From Acanthochromis polyacanthus (lineage: Eukaryota > Chordata > Actinopteri > Pomacentridae), in NCBI RefSeq assembly GCF_021347895.1, contig NC_067124.1:22682521-22746520 (forward strand): a stretch of 64,000 nucleotides of DNA, read 5' to 3'. Each line of letters begins with the position of its first letter. The first letter of the stretch is position 1. Under the pieces are notes generated by a model that had not been told where the DNA came from, did not search any database, and was given only the letters and a program-made list of their open reading frames with translations. The position numbers and the translations under genes are program-made. This document shows positions 46,506-58,564 of the stretch, piece by piece.

Positions 46506-47218
46506 TTAAAATATGTCATAAAAACATGTAAAAATATCTTGTTTATATGAAAAGGATCTAATATAACAAGAACATTTTTTTTTCCCCGTCACGGTGCCTT
46601 TGGAAGCTGACCACATTCCAGCAATTCAAGCAAATAATAAGAATATGCCAAAGTGTGTCACTTTGTGTCAACCTTTTCTGCATGTATTTTCCCACTTTCC
46701 CACTCGAATTGCTGTATGGACTCTGTTTGTCCACTTTTTAAAGTAAATTTCAAGCCTCCTGTCTCCTCCTCTGTCTGTGTGTCTCCAGGGGGAGCTGTAG
46801 AGCCTGCTGTCAGTCTGTCTCTTTCTAACCTTCCTCCTCCTGCTTCCTGAGATGACAATAAACCTGAGTGAGGAAGGGAAAACTGCAGGACACACAGACA
46901 AATACACACAGAGACACACACACACTGACTGTCCCTGAAGCTGATGTCAGTAAAACCCTGTTGGCAGTGTAAAAACCCAACAATTTGTAATCTGGAATGA
47001 GTCAGGAACTGCTCACAAATACACTGGAATACAGTTGCAGTTCTGTCTTTGTGAGGACCCTCACTGATATAATGCATACTCTAAGCTATTTTCCTGATAT
47101 TAATTATCAGGACTAAATACCCAAACAGCCCTTTGAAGTTGTGAGAACTGACCAAACGCAGAAAGGTCTTCACTGTCAAGGTCTGAAACTCAAATGGGCC
47201 ACAAAGATAGACGTGCAA

Positions 47219-47219
<1 letters not shown>

Positions 47220-47250
<31 letters not shown>
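47220..47250. repeat. (CA)n microsatellite
   Basis: About 15 CA units. Confidence 0.95.
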
Positions 47251-47253
<3 letters not shown>

Positions 47254-47402
47254 TGACACCAGTCGTCTGTTTGTGATTACAGCGACTGAAGGCCAGTGTG
47301 TGTGTGTATACTGTTACCACGGTGACGTCAGTCTTGACTGACAGGTGTATGTACGGACTGATCAGGGGTGAGTTGCGTGACAGACTCACACCTTCACATG
47401 TG

Positions 47403-47404
<2 letters not shown>

Positions 47405-47461
<57 letters not shown>
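47405..47461. repeat. (CA)n microsatellite
   Basis: About 28 CA units. Confidence 0.97.
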
Positions 47462-47462
<1 letters not shown>

Positions 47463-47969
47463 TTCCTCTGACCTTAAGATGTGTTATTACAGAATATGAC
47501 ATTGAAAATAAAGTTAAAGCAGAACTAGTCTGATAGAGTTTTCAGCTGAAAGTGAGCAGAATCATTGAACAAATAAATTTGATGTCACGCTTTAGCTTCA
47601 GGTGTCAATTAACTTATGAATGATGGAAAAATGACCTCACATTTCTCATCCAAATGTCTTAAACATGAGAGTGATTTATCGGATACAGCCGCAAAGATGA
47701 TGACCAGAGCCAGAGTAGGCAAGAACACCTGTGCATGCAGGAGCTTTTACATTTGACTAGCTCGGAATAAAATCACATGGAGGACTTGTCTAATTTAAGA
47801 TAAAGACTCCACAACTCTTCATAGAGGCTGAAAATGTTTGAGGCAGCAAAGCGGAGATATAAAGAGTAGACAGAAGAGGGGGGAGGGACCAGCTCGTCTT
47901 TCTGACTCAGGTATTTTTCAAATACCTCTGAGTAAGAATCTCTCTGTGGTGTTCAGCCATGCATACCTG

Positions 47970-47972
<3 letters not shown>

Positions 47973-48012
<40 letters not shown>
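47973..48012. repeat. (GT)n microsatellite
   Basis: About 20 GT units. Confidence 0.97.
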
Positions 48013-48014
<2 letters not shown>

Positions 48015-48689
48015 CAGCTTTCTGGGCTTCACTTGACGGCTGCTGTGATCATTAAATTCAGTTCACTTCACTGCACTTCATCCAGACGTGATTTCTCTTT
48101 AACCATTTTATAAGGTCACCTGACGCCTCTTACACACTGGGTGGTGTTGCATGTTGCTGATCTGTCGCAAGTCTGCATTCACATGTGCAATACGCACTTA
48201 CACTCAGCATGCAAACCCTTCCCCAATCAGATGGAGCCAAAGCTAGCTGTCAACTACCCTCAGATTAGCTGATGTCATTTTAGTGAAGAAATTTAGATGG
48301 CAATATTTTACATGGTGCCGGGAATTATTTCTTATACCTTTTATCTTGTGTTTAAATTAATGTTCTTATTTAACTTACGTAAATTAAACTGCAGTTTGAT
48401 AAATAAAAGCACGACTGAATGATTTGTTTAATATCTGTGTTCGGTAGGCGTAGACTGGTCATTGTTTGGGTTCTGTGTTAGGAGTGTATTAAAAAAGAAA
48501 ATCCTATAAGTGAGTTCACCCATGTGCAATCTTATCTAATTGTGAATGATTCAAAATTGGTCTTATATCAGATTAAAAACCAGCAGTTTAGATTTACTAT
48601 ATTAAAAACACAGGCACCACAGTATCACAGTATTAAATTACAATAGGAACTCAACAAAAATAAGTCATTACTGAGATTTAAATCTTTTA

Positions 48690-49490
48690 TTTTCTTCAAT
48701 ATTTCATAGGTCCATCTTTAATTTTGAAGAGAGACTCAATCCTGCATGGAGAATATCAAATCTGTTCTATTGGATTAAAGTCATGGGGCACTCATTTTTC
48801 TTCTTCTTTGGAAATCTCAGTGAATTTGGCAGTGTGCTTTGGATCCTTGTCGTGCTGGAATTTTTCCTCTTCTGCCAAGCTTCTGCTTGCTGGGAGTCAG
48901 CAGTCAGTTAGTGTTTTGGTATATCCACAGGCGTTCACGATGCCATCTGTAAATGTCGTCTTCCACCGCCTTTTGCAATAAGACAGCCCTACATCATCAC
49001 ACACTCACTGCTGTGCTTCACTGTTAGGTCTATGCATTCACTGTTGTAGTCCTGGCCAGGCTAACCTTAAACCTGCTGGGTCTCACCTGAGCCAGACTAA
49101 TTGATCTGACCAAAGAATGTGCTCTCAATAATCACCAGTCTACTTTTCTTACAAGTTTCATCTGGCAATTTTGTGCCAAAGAAAAAGAAAGGATGTTTTC
49201 TTGTATGCTGTCCACAGAGACTGATGTTAGACAATGTCATTCACACTGTCTGAGCTGTCCCTGATTTCCACTGTTAACTGCGGTGCCAAGTCTGACGCAC
49301 TTGCCCACTTGTATTTCAGAGATAAATTGCACAAGCAGTGAAACTCTGTGGTGTCATTTTAGGAGGATGTCCACTCCTGCTCTGATTGGTGGTGCTATGC
49401 TTCGGCTATCTCTTGATTATTCTGCAATTGTTCTGGTAGCTGGTCACCAATCTTCCCGTATTCCGTCTGTGTGAAGTCTCACAGTCAGGT
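48690..49490 (-). pseudogene. Tc1-like transposase pseudogene
   Basis: Minus-strand reading gives, in order: ILWSDQ (WSDE site, near 49105), TVKHSSECVMM-stop-GCL (compare TVKHGGGSIMLWGC, near 49015), FQHDKDPKHTAKFTEISKEE (compare FQQDNDPKHT, near 48850), then FNPIE (compare LNPIE). The DDE triad positions are recognisable. Stops interrupt the frame, so the copy is dead. Confidence 0.85.
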
Positions 49491-50210
49491 TTTTGTCAAG
49501 TTCTGATGTTCACAGTACAAAAGCAGAAAATTAGAAGTGTATGCAGTTCAGTTTTGGAGCCTGTATTTTCAATATAGTCTTTCTAAAATGTTTGTCTTTG
49601 ACTGTTCATAAGAGGAGTCATCTACCTGTCAACTTAAAAAATAACACAGTTATTGAAAGGTGAAATGTTGTAAAAAGACCTGAGTTTAACAGTTCATGTG
49701 AGGAGGCCCAGAGTTAAAGAAGTTGTGTACGAAGGAATGAACTAAAATAACTCCAAGCCAATGTGCAGGACTGATCAAAACTTCCTGGAAACATTTGGTT
49801 TCACTTACTGCACAAGAGCGTCACACCAAATACTGAAAACAAAGGTTGACACTTTTTTGCTATTCACAGATATGTATGTAATACTATATCATTATTTAAA
49901 TAACCAAGAGTCATATTTTGTTGTGTTTGTTGAAATATGTCATCTTTATCTATCTTTAGAACTCGTGTGAAAATCTGATGACGTTTTAGGTAATATTTAT
50001 GCAGAAATATGCTAACTTCTAAAGTTTCTGTAGATCTGAGACCTGCTGAAGAGTTTACAGAGGTAAGGGAGTTTGTTATTGGACTAAACCAAAGTTGAAA
50101 TGACTCAAACTTTCTTTTTCATTTTTACAGAGTATGAAGTGGCTCCTTGTTATTTTAGTAAAACCTCTTTGTATTATATAACTTTAGAAAAGACACATGG
50201 AGCCAATTTC

Positions 50211-50246
50211 CCCGCAGGGATCATTAAAGTTTCATCTAATCTTAAG
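50211..50246 (+). repeat. Non-LTR/SINE 3' tail fragment
   Basis: CCCCGCAGGGATCATTAAAG and TTTCATCTAATCTTA: the same tail type as at 2621, in the opposite orientation. Confidence 0.5.
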
Positions 50247-50430
50247 TCACTGTGGCAGCAGCAAAGAGGAGGATCGAGATAAAAATACAATAAATGGAAA
50301 AATTATGATTTCAGCAGCACTATGCAATGCTGTTTTTAAACAGGGGTGAGGTTTGAAGATTTTGTCAGAGTTGTAAAGCGGGACAAACTATTTTGGGTAC
50401 CCATTGCTCCAGAGGTCCTATTCATTTGTT

Positions 50431-50692
50431 GGCCTTTTATTGTGGGCAGTCTAAGGCACACCTGTGCACTAATTATGGTGTCTAATCAGCATCTTGATAT
50501 GGCACACCTGTGAGGTGGGATGGATTATCTCAGCAAAGGAGAAGTGCACACTATCACCGATTTAGACAGATTTGTGAACAATATTTGAGAGAAATGGTGA
50601 TATTGTGTATGTGGAAAAAGTTTTAGATCTTTGAGTTCATCTCATAAAAAATGGGAGCAAAAACAAAAGTGTTGCGTTTATATGTTTGTTGA
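50431..50692. mobile_element. Solitary end of the Tc1-like family seen at 63362-64000
   Basis: About 260 bp, almost identical to the reverse complement of 63362-63615. Shared segments include GTGTTGCGTTTATAT, AATGGGAGCAAAAACAAAAG, TGGTGATATTGTGTATGTGG and GGCACACCTGTGAGGTGGGA. No transposase sequence follows inward, so it is a truncated copy. Confidence 0.88.
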
Positions 50693-51304
50693 GTGTAGAT
50701 GTAGAAAATCAATGAGAATTTCCCCTTTCAGTACTTGACAAATATTGATAATTGGTGCTCAGACACATTTTGGTTGCTTGATAATGTTTTAAGTCGCTGT
50801 TGAGTTGGAGCTATTTGATAATCAGCAACCACTGACTTCAGAGACAATACACAGCAGTTCAAAACTCTTGAATCCATAATGGAGCTGTCCGTTTTTTGAG
50901 GTTCGTCCTAATTGTGCTGCCAACTGCATCTAGACTTAACATCATCCTCAATAGTCACACAAAGATGAGTCATATCTACTCATCTGACTCTGGAGGCATA
51001 AAAAAATTCACCAAAAATGTCCAACTATTTGCTTTAAGGATACATTTAAGAGTTTAAAGTGATCAGCTGCAGAATGCTCAACATTTTCCACTGCAGAGAC
51101 ACCATATTTCAGACATACATAATATGTTCGGATTTTCCTCACTGCTGAACAAGCTTTGTGTGACCATTTGTGTATGCGTGTGTGTGTTGCGAAGAAGGAA
51201 ATTGGGGAAGAAGATGAGTCTGATGCTGTAAATCCTAGTTTGCTGCAGTTGCTTTAGCATCTGTCTGCTCCCCTTCCCTAAGACGAGAAAACGCCAGGGA
51301 TACT

Positions 51305-51305
<1 letters not shown>

Positions 51306-51376
<71 letters not shown>
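51306..51376. repeat. (GT)n microsatellite
   Basis: About 35 GT units; open frames of Cys-Val or His-Thr repeats across it are artefacts. Confidence 0.98.
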
Positions 51377-51377
<1 letters not shown>

Positions 51378-51753
51378 TTGCACAAGAGTGTGTAAGTCAC
51401 TTATAAGCCTTGTCATGTGTCAGTGTGTGTTTGTGTGTGCCATAATATGTGTCCCTGACTGTGTGAGTTTTAAAAAAAAAATGGTTTTAAGCTTCCTGCA
51501 TGTGTGTGTTTGATAATAATAATCCCCTTTTGTATGTGTATGATGTGTGTGCATATGTGTGTGTGTACATACATTATGCATGTGTTGTGAATGCATGTTT
51601 GTGTTTATGTATTTGTGTGTGTTAGTCAGGCAGTTGCTTCCATCTTAGGGGCAAATTTTGAGGAGAAAAATCCCCAGTATCGTAATAACCCCCTGTTAGT
51701 GAAAATGTGCTCATTTACATTTTCATACGTTGTGTGTGATGAAGGCACTTCAT

Positions 51754-51760
<7 letters not shown>

Positions 51761-51825
<65 letters not shown>
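51761..51825. repeat. (GT)n microsatellite
   Basis: About 32 GT units. Confidence 0.98.
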
Positions 51826-51827
<2 letters not shown>

Positions 51828-53109
51828 AGTGTGTTTTGCAGTTGATAAACACGTCCCTCGTCTTCCTCAGTGGGAATCTGAGCTGGAAAATCCCGACGCT
51901 CTGACACAGAAATCCAGGTTTATAATGATGAGAGGCAGCAGACACACCGCCAACTGGAATAATCAGATTAGGAGGAAGAGGAGGAGGACGAGGGTAAAGT
52001 GAACACTGTCGGAGGTCTGATTGTAATAACAATAAGAGGTTTCTTCTTGTCACTCAGAAGACCATTGTGGAAATAATGTTTTGTTTTTTTCCCCCAAAAA
52101 AACATTTTTAAAAACAGTTCACATATTCAGTCATGGTGTTGAGTCGAATTTTGTAATCTTGTTCTTTTGTATTTGTTAATTTATGTGGCTTTTTTTCATT
52201 CAGCATCTACAATTCTTGTTTTTCTTTAACCAGATAGTTATTCAGGAGTGCCTGACCACCTTTACAGTGCCATCCTGAGGAGTTTACTCCTTGGGAAGGA
52301 AGATCTGCCAAATGTGACCATTTTGAGGTGATTTTTTATTTATTTTTTGCTGGTTTGCAGTACAGAATCATTGTTGTTGGGCATTTTGTGTTTAGAGCCA
52401 TAGGGTTCAATTACATGGAAGCTTGGGAACTCAGGATTAATAGGAGAATAGAGGACTGGACACAGTGGAGAAGCAATCAGCTTACCTTTGAACTAAACTT
52501 GAGTCCATATTTTAGCCAAGTTTCATCCAAAAGGCCTGTGTCAAGTCCGACCACTCAGTAATCAGCGGGGCTTCCAGACATGCACCGGGCATCTGAACAT
52601 GGCTTCTTGGCCTCTTTTCTTCAAAAGGCGCAATGGAAATCCAGCTAAGTTGGACTAAGTAACATTTCCATATTGCTTCTGACACGGCACAAATCTAAAT
52701 TGTATGTCCTTCTATTAATGGACTGCCATGTGATCTACTTGGAGTTGTATGAAACAGTTTGGACAAGGACTTTTCCTCATTTCATCACAAATATTGATCC
52801 AAAAGCATCACAGAGAGCACAAATGCCATTTACTGAGCCCTGATCTTCCATATCTCTTACAAAATGCAATGGCCACTGAATTCAACAAACTTAACTGCAA
52901 CGAAGATGGAGCAGGGAAGGTAATGATGGAGACCAATAATAAATGTCATTAGATAGATGAGCTGTCACACACAGAGTCACACTTTATCAGCTACAGTTCA
53001 ATCTATTGTTGCATAGCATCTGTCCTCAGGTTTGAGTCCTGAACTCCATCACTGTTATGATATTGTTTATTTTGCAGTTCATAAAGTAGTAATTCTATTA
53101 TCACAACAC

Positions 53110-53641
53110 GGTCTCACGGGGATTCGTGAAACTGTCACGTCAGTTTTTGTTTCGGTTTCGTGCGCACCAACACGATGTCGTCATGTTTTTCGTGCCGCTC
53201 ACCACGAGCGAAACCCGCTGTGGTAATCACATCTGAAAGTGGTTTATACCGGCGGATTCATGACGATCTAAGCTGTCCATCGGCGTTTGCGGCCGCCGCT
53301 GCGGCCGCCGCTTCGGCCGCCGGACATTCTTTAAATTCCTATGCAAATTCGGCGGATTCATGACGATCTAAGCTGTCCATCGGCGTTTGCGGCCGCCACC
53401 GCCGCCGCCATTGCGGCCGCCGGACATCCGGCCGCTGTTGTGGCCGGATGTCTGGCGGCCGCAAACGCCGATGGACAGCTTAAATCGTCATGAATCCGCC
53501 GGTATAAACCACTTTCAGATTTGATTACCACAGCGGGTTTCGCTCGTGGTGAGCGGCACGAAAAACATGACGACATCGTGTTGGTGCGCACGAAACCGAA
53601 ACAAAAACTGACGTGACAGTTTCACGAATCCCCGTGAGACC
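53110..53641. mobile_element. GC-rich 532-bp palindromic (foldback) element
   Basis: The left end GGTCTCACGGGGATTCGTGA is perfectly inverted at the right end. The arms remain complementary almost to the centre near 53430. A unit of about 46 bp (GGCGGATTCATGACGATCTA and onward to GCGGCCGCC) is tandemly duplicated in the left arm (about 53251 and 53350). The core is built from GGCCGCC runs and is CpG-dense, unlike the AT-rich flanks. The imperfect direct repeats ATTATCACAACAC (left) and ATTATCATCACAC (right) flank it nearby. The two mirrored small open frames (MRTNTMSSCFSCRSPRAKPA on each strand) result from the palindrome. Confidence 0.85.
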
Positions 53642-55147
53642 GGGCTGATTATCATCACACATGGATAGAATTTTAAGTGTTTCGGGAAATTGTACATAAA
53701 CAAGGTTCTTTTGTAATTTAGGAAGTTTGATGTGCTTGTGAGGTTAGATTTAGCGGTTAGGTTAAACTAGATATAATTTTCGTTTTTTATGGGAGCAGTT
53801 TTTATGGGTGTAGTGTTGGAGTTTGACCGCATTCATTTCATTGAATGCAAATTCAGTAATCCAAAGCTTTTTAAACTCTTTCTTAAAACCTCATCATTGT
53901 AACACCTACAAGTTTGACTGGTCAGTTCGTTAAATTTTATGGCTCTTTATAGATTACAGTCTTTTAAAATGTCCAGAAAAGGATGCTGGACGCCTGCAGA
54001 GAGAGTGATTGATCTGAAGAAGAAGAGGACAAGTTGACTTAAGACTGAAATATACACTAAAATATGTGATTTAAGATTGATTTGAGAATGTAGAATTTTG
54101 TGGCTGCAATAAATATCACAAGAAAAAGTAAAAATACAGTAATATAGGTTCTTGTTTGTTTTTTGACTTCTCTTCTAGAAAACGACTGAGGCTGACTAAA
54201 ACAGAGATCTCCTTGCATTATTATTTTACTGACTTCTAGTTCATCACTTAATAACCAGTAGTTAAATTAAGCTGAGCTTTCTTAAAGGGGAACTTCGTTT
54301 TTTTTCAACCTGGGGTCTGTTTTCATATGTCATTTGTCTGTTCACTCACAGTCTTTTGCAAAGTTCAGTCAATACTGTGGAGAGAGAACATTCACCGGGC
54401 TGCAAAATGGCTCAACCAGTTCAACAGACATATCTGTAGCAGGCAGTTACATATCTGTGCTTCACTTTCTTCACCACCTAATTTGTAACTAGGTCTGTTT
54501 GGGGCTGAGCAGGTATTGTGCAGTGACATATTTGCTGAAATCTCTGAGACTGAACCAGACACAAAGGTCATGAGACAGAAAAACAAAAAATGTGACACAA
54601 ACTGCAGAGCATTGTGGTTAATTTCTGTGAGTTGATCATGACAAGCATCCCCAGTTACATTTATATGATCCATTTTTAATGCAAAATGAATTGATCATGT
54701 CCGATTTGTATGGCAAAACATCCTCCGAATTTGAAACCAGCTGGCTCCTCCTCTCACTCGATGCCACCAAAGTCGGCTGGTGCAGCATTTAAGCAGGTAT
54801 TTGGGGTGTTTTTTGTCGCCGGCGTGGAGGATCGGTTGAGTTTTGACAAACTCCTGCGGGGGAGATGCAGAGTAGAACACGGTGGGGGTGGTGGATGGAG
54901 GAGGAGGCAGAGCTTGTAGAATAAAAAGCGCGGCGACGGTTTCTGACAGAGATCTGACAGCTGCTGCAGGTTCACATCAACCATCTGCAGAACCACAGTT
55001 CTGCCGAGTCTGCACACCTCCCGTCACATCAAGTCAGCTTTTTACCCACAGATCCCAAAAGTTCAGGACGGGTCTGTGTGTGAGTGTGTGTGAGGAAGCC
55101 AGAGAGAGCTTGTGTATGCACATTTGCAAAGTGGTAGTACAAGAGCA

Positions 55148-55150
<3 letters not shown>

Positions 55151-55182
<32 letters not shown>
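55151..55182. repeat. (GT)n microsatellite
   Basis: About 16 GT units. Confidence 0.95.
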
Positions 55183-55184
<2 letters not shown>

Positions 55185-55255
55185 GTGTACACTAGAGAGT
55201 TACAGACAGATTGAGAGCTTGTGTGCGTTTGAGGTATTACTTCATGCAGTCATTA

Positions 55256-55355
<100 letters not shown>

Positions 55356-57938
55356 GCTGTCGTCCAGGATTTACCCTCAGTGGGAGCTAATCTGAGTGTC
55401 TGCAGGATTCTCTAAAGGTTAGACAGAGACAGAGAGGAGTGTGTTGGAAACATTGGAGCTGACCTCATTCTCAAAACACACACCTCCTTCACTTGTCTTT
55501 AATACTGAGTTTGATGGTGAGTTTGGTATGTAGGTGTGACGGTAAGACAAAAAAAAAACTTCTTTTGTTGTGCTTCTGTGAAATGGATAAAACTGCGCTT
55601 GCAGCTCCTTTGGGCTCATCTTGCATCAGACAATATAGGAGGGAGGTAGAAATAAAGGATCAGCTAAAGTAAGTCAATTGTAGCTTGTTAATTGTCTTTG
55701 AAAATGTTTGGTCTGAATTACATATAGCAGATTTGACAAGCACTGACAGGAGTATCAATGGACTATCTAAAGCCCACCTCAGCACATAAATAACATGCTA
55801 ATTCGAGATGCTGATTTTGTGTCTAAATAAGAGCCCAAGCCAGCAGAGAGGGACCTGAAAAAAAGTATCCTCCAAAGTGTTAGTCTTCCTGTTTCCACAA
55901 GCAGGGTTTCCTTTTTGAGCTACAATGGAGGAATACGTCTCGGTATTCACATGAAAGAAGTAAACCTATGCCACAATGTAGATTCCTTCATTTGTCTTAC
56001 TCAGACTGCTGGAATTATTTTTGGGCTTTGCTTCTTGTACAACCTTACTCAGAATCTGAATTGTAGACTTTGTCCCCCATACATCATATAAAGTAATTCA
56101 AGGGACCCATACCCACAAATTTAAATGCATGGCTACAAAATTAGAAAACTAAAAACTAAAATCTAATACACTAATTTAAATACACATTGGTTGGGTTCAA
56201 ATAGTAATGTTGATAATTGCATAAATTTAATATTGTGTGAAACTTAAACTTAAATTTCTGTCAGCTGATTTAAAACTAAACACAGGTTGAGGTAACTTAA
56301 TGAATGGTAACATCATTTTTCTTCACCTTGAGTTCAAGATTTTGAATCCTGGCTTCTATCTGAACACACATGGACAATTTCAGCTGTTGAAACTGGCAAC
56401 TAAATTACCAAAGACACTTGAAATACCAAAAAAATGACTACAAATGGTGTAGACGTGGTTGTATCCAGTTGTTTTTGCTTGTGTTCATTGTGCATCTATT
56501 TTCTACTTTTAAATCTTTTTGCATATCCAAGTGGCGATTTTCTGTCTTTTTGTGGCTGCTTTGCACAATTTTGTGGTTGTTTTTTCGTCATTTTGTCATC
56601 TTTGCACTTTGCAGTAGTCATTCTGGGTCTCTGTGTAGTTGCTTTGCATCTTTATTCAACAAGAAATGTGAACAGTCATTTCAAAGCCGAGTTTCTGCCC
56701 AGGTCTTTCCTCTCCCTTTGGGCTCCTGGGTCTAAGTCTGGCAGGCCCATGTACCGGGGTTACAAAAGAAATTTAAAAGAACAGGTTTTCTCAGGACATC
56801 GTCCATGAAGTGGTTGTAAGAAATAATTCAGTAGGTTAATTTTTCATGTAACTTCAACTTACGAGAGGACGATCTCTCTAAAAAGTACGAAAATGACAAT
56901 TAATTTAAATAATGTCAGAGTTTATGAGTTAGTTTAACCTCAGCTGTCGGTTGAACAAACAGCCTGAAGCTCTCTGTCTGCTTCACAGTTACTGAATGAC
57001 GACCTTCAGGTGAGAATTCATCTGGAAACTGAAAAACAGCTCTGTTTGAACCTGAGCAGGTCGGCACCCTTCATGCGTCCGTTGCTTTGAAGGGAAGCCA
57101 AATGGCTCGGCTCCACCGCACTGATCTCATCCACTCTTCAAACTCTGAATATTAAAACACATAATGCATGCGGTTTCCCCTCTCTTGCATTTTTTCCCCG
57201 TAATTCTTTGTCGTGCACCGGTGCTTAACGTGCTGATTTAGATGTGGGGTGTCAGCCAAGCTGCCCTCAGGCGGTTTTACCCTCTGCGACCCAGTTTATG
57301 GAGGCTCCCGCTTCCCCCCTGTCAGCCCGATGCCGAGCCGACCACGGAGCAGTCAGGTGGCTTCAAGTGCTGGACTGCCGGGGTGAGCCCCCAAATTATT
57401 CTCCTGCAAAGTGATTTTCTGCTCCATTTTCGGAACGTCCTAACTTGGGAAGCATCAACCAAGAACAGTGAAGCATCTCACGCTATCCTCCTCAGTCAAC
57501 AAATAGTCGTTATTGTTAGTTATAAAATTGTTTATAAGGAGCAGTAAGTCAGATCTTTACTGCCAAACACAGAAGTTAACGATCAATACCAATCAGCTCC
57601 TGGAATTTTTTTTTGTACTTACTGCATCAGCTGTCAGACTTCAATTTGTTTAATGTTTTTAATGTTCTTTTTTATCCTGTCAAGAAGCATTAAAAAAAAT
57701 CCTCTTACATCCAATCTAGTGTGTGTGTGAGTTTGCGTGTGGTTAAACAAGGCACCCAAGCTAAAAAATGCTCAAGTGAACTAAAAAACAATAGAAGGTG
57801 TTTCCTAAAATCTCAATCTTAAAAACAATTCAACATTAATAAGAAATAAAGAAAGAAATTTGCTTGCAAAGGTTAATTAACTTGACATAAAACTGGTCAA
57901 TCAGTAAAGTTAACTGGCATTTTTGCAATTGCTAGACT

Positions 57939-58560
57939 AGTGCGGTTACTCCGCCAAGGAATGGTGGAGTTATGTGACGATCGGCACGTTTGTTTGTCTG
58001 TCTGCTTGCAACATTACTCAAGAATGGACTAACACATTTGGATGAACTTTTCAAGGAATGTCAGAAATGACACAAGGACCAAGTGATTAGATTTTGATGT
58101 GGCTTATAGTGTGGATCCGCAGATTTGTTAAAGCTTTCTGTATCATTGCGAGATAGCGACACAGCATCACTGTAACTATGACAACAAGTGAAGACTACAT
58201 CAGCTGCCTGCTGACGATCACATGACTGATCCTATTACAAATTGACCACTGTGGACTTATTGGGACTTATCCGTCAGAATTGATACAAAGAACAATTAAT
58301 TAAATTGTGGGGTTGTTTTCAAGTCCCATTAATTCCCGCTCCCTGCTACATATTTATGTCGTGTGATTTGGCATCCATCCATAACGTGGACATGCATAAC
58401 ACACATCTGTGCTCAGCGCAAGGTCATTTTGTTTGTGGGTACATCTGTATTAAATGGACACATTCTATGGTGCTGTAATTTCTGCCATGATTTTTTTCAA
58501 GATTTTAGCCATCAGAAATGCTACAACCACTGAGCAGCCTTGGCAGAGTACTGCGCTCTC
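57939..58560 (+). mobile_element. 622-bp non-autonomous element with short inverted ends
   Basis: The left end AGTGCGGTTACTCCGCCAAGG and right end CCTTGGCAGAGTACTGCGCT are inverted with few mismatches. The inside has ACGTTTGTTTGTCTGTCTGC and GATGAACTTTTCAAGGAATG phrases typical of a widespread teleost repeat. A fragment of the same family lies reversed at 1452-1591. No transposase frame is present. Confidence 0.6.
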
Positions 58561-58564
58561 TGAG

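Noticed and set aside
51078..52053. Open frames rich in His-Thr or Cys-Val repeats
   Set aside because: They are translations of (CA)n/(GT)n microsatellites.
53160..53591. Two small proteins starting MRTNTMSSCFSC on opposite strands
   Set aside because: They are the two arms of one palindrome and have no other support as genes.
57242..57547. Possible exon ending in a GTGAGC donor near 57382
   Set aside because: No acceptor, homologous motif or neighbouring exon could be found to support it.
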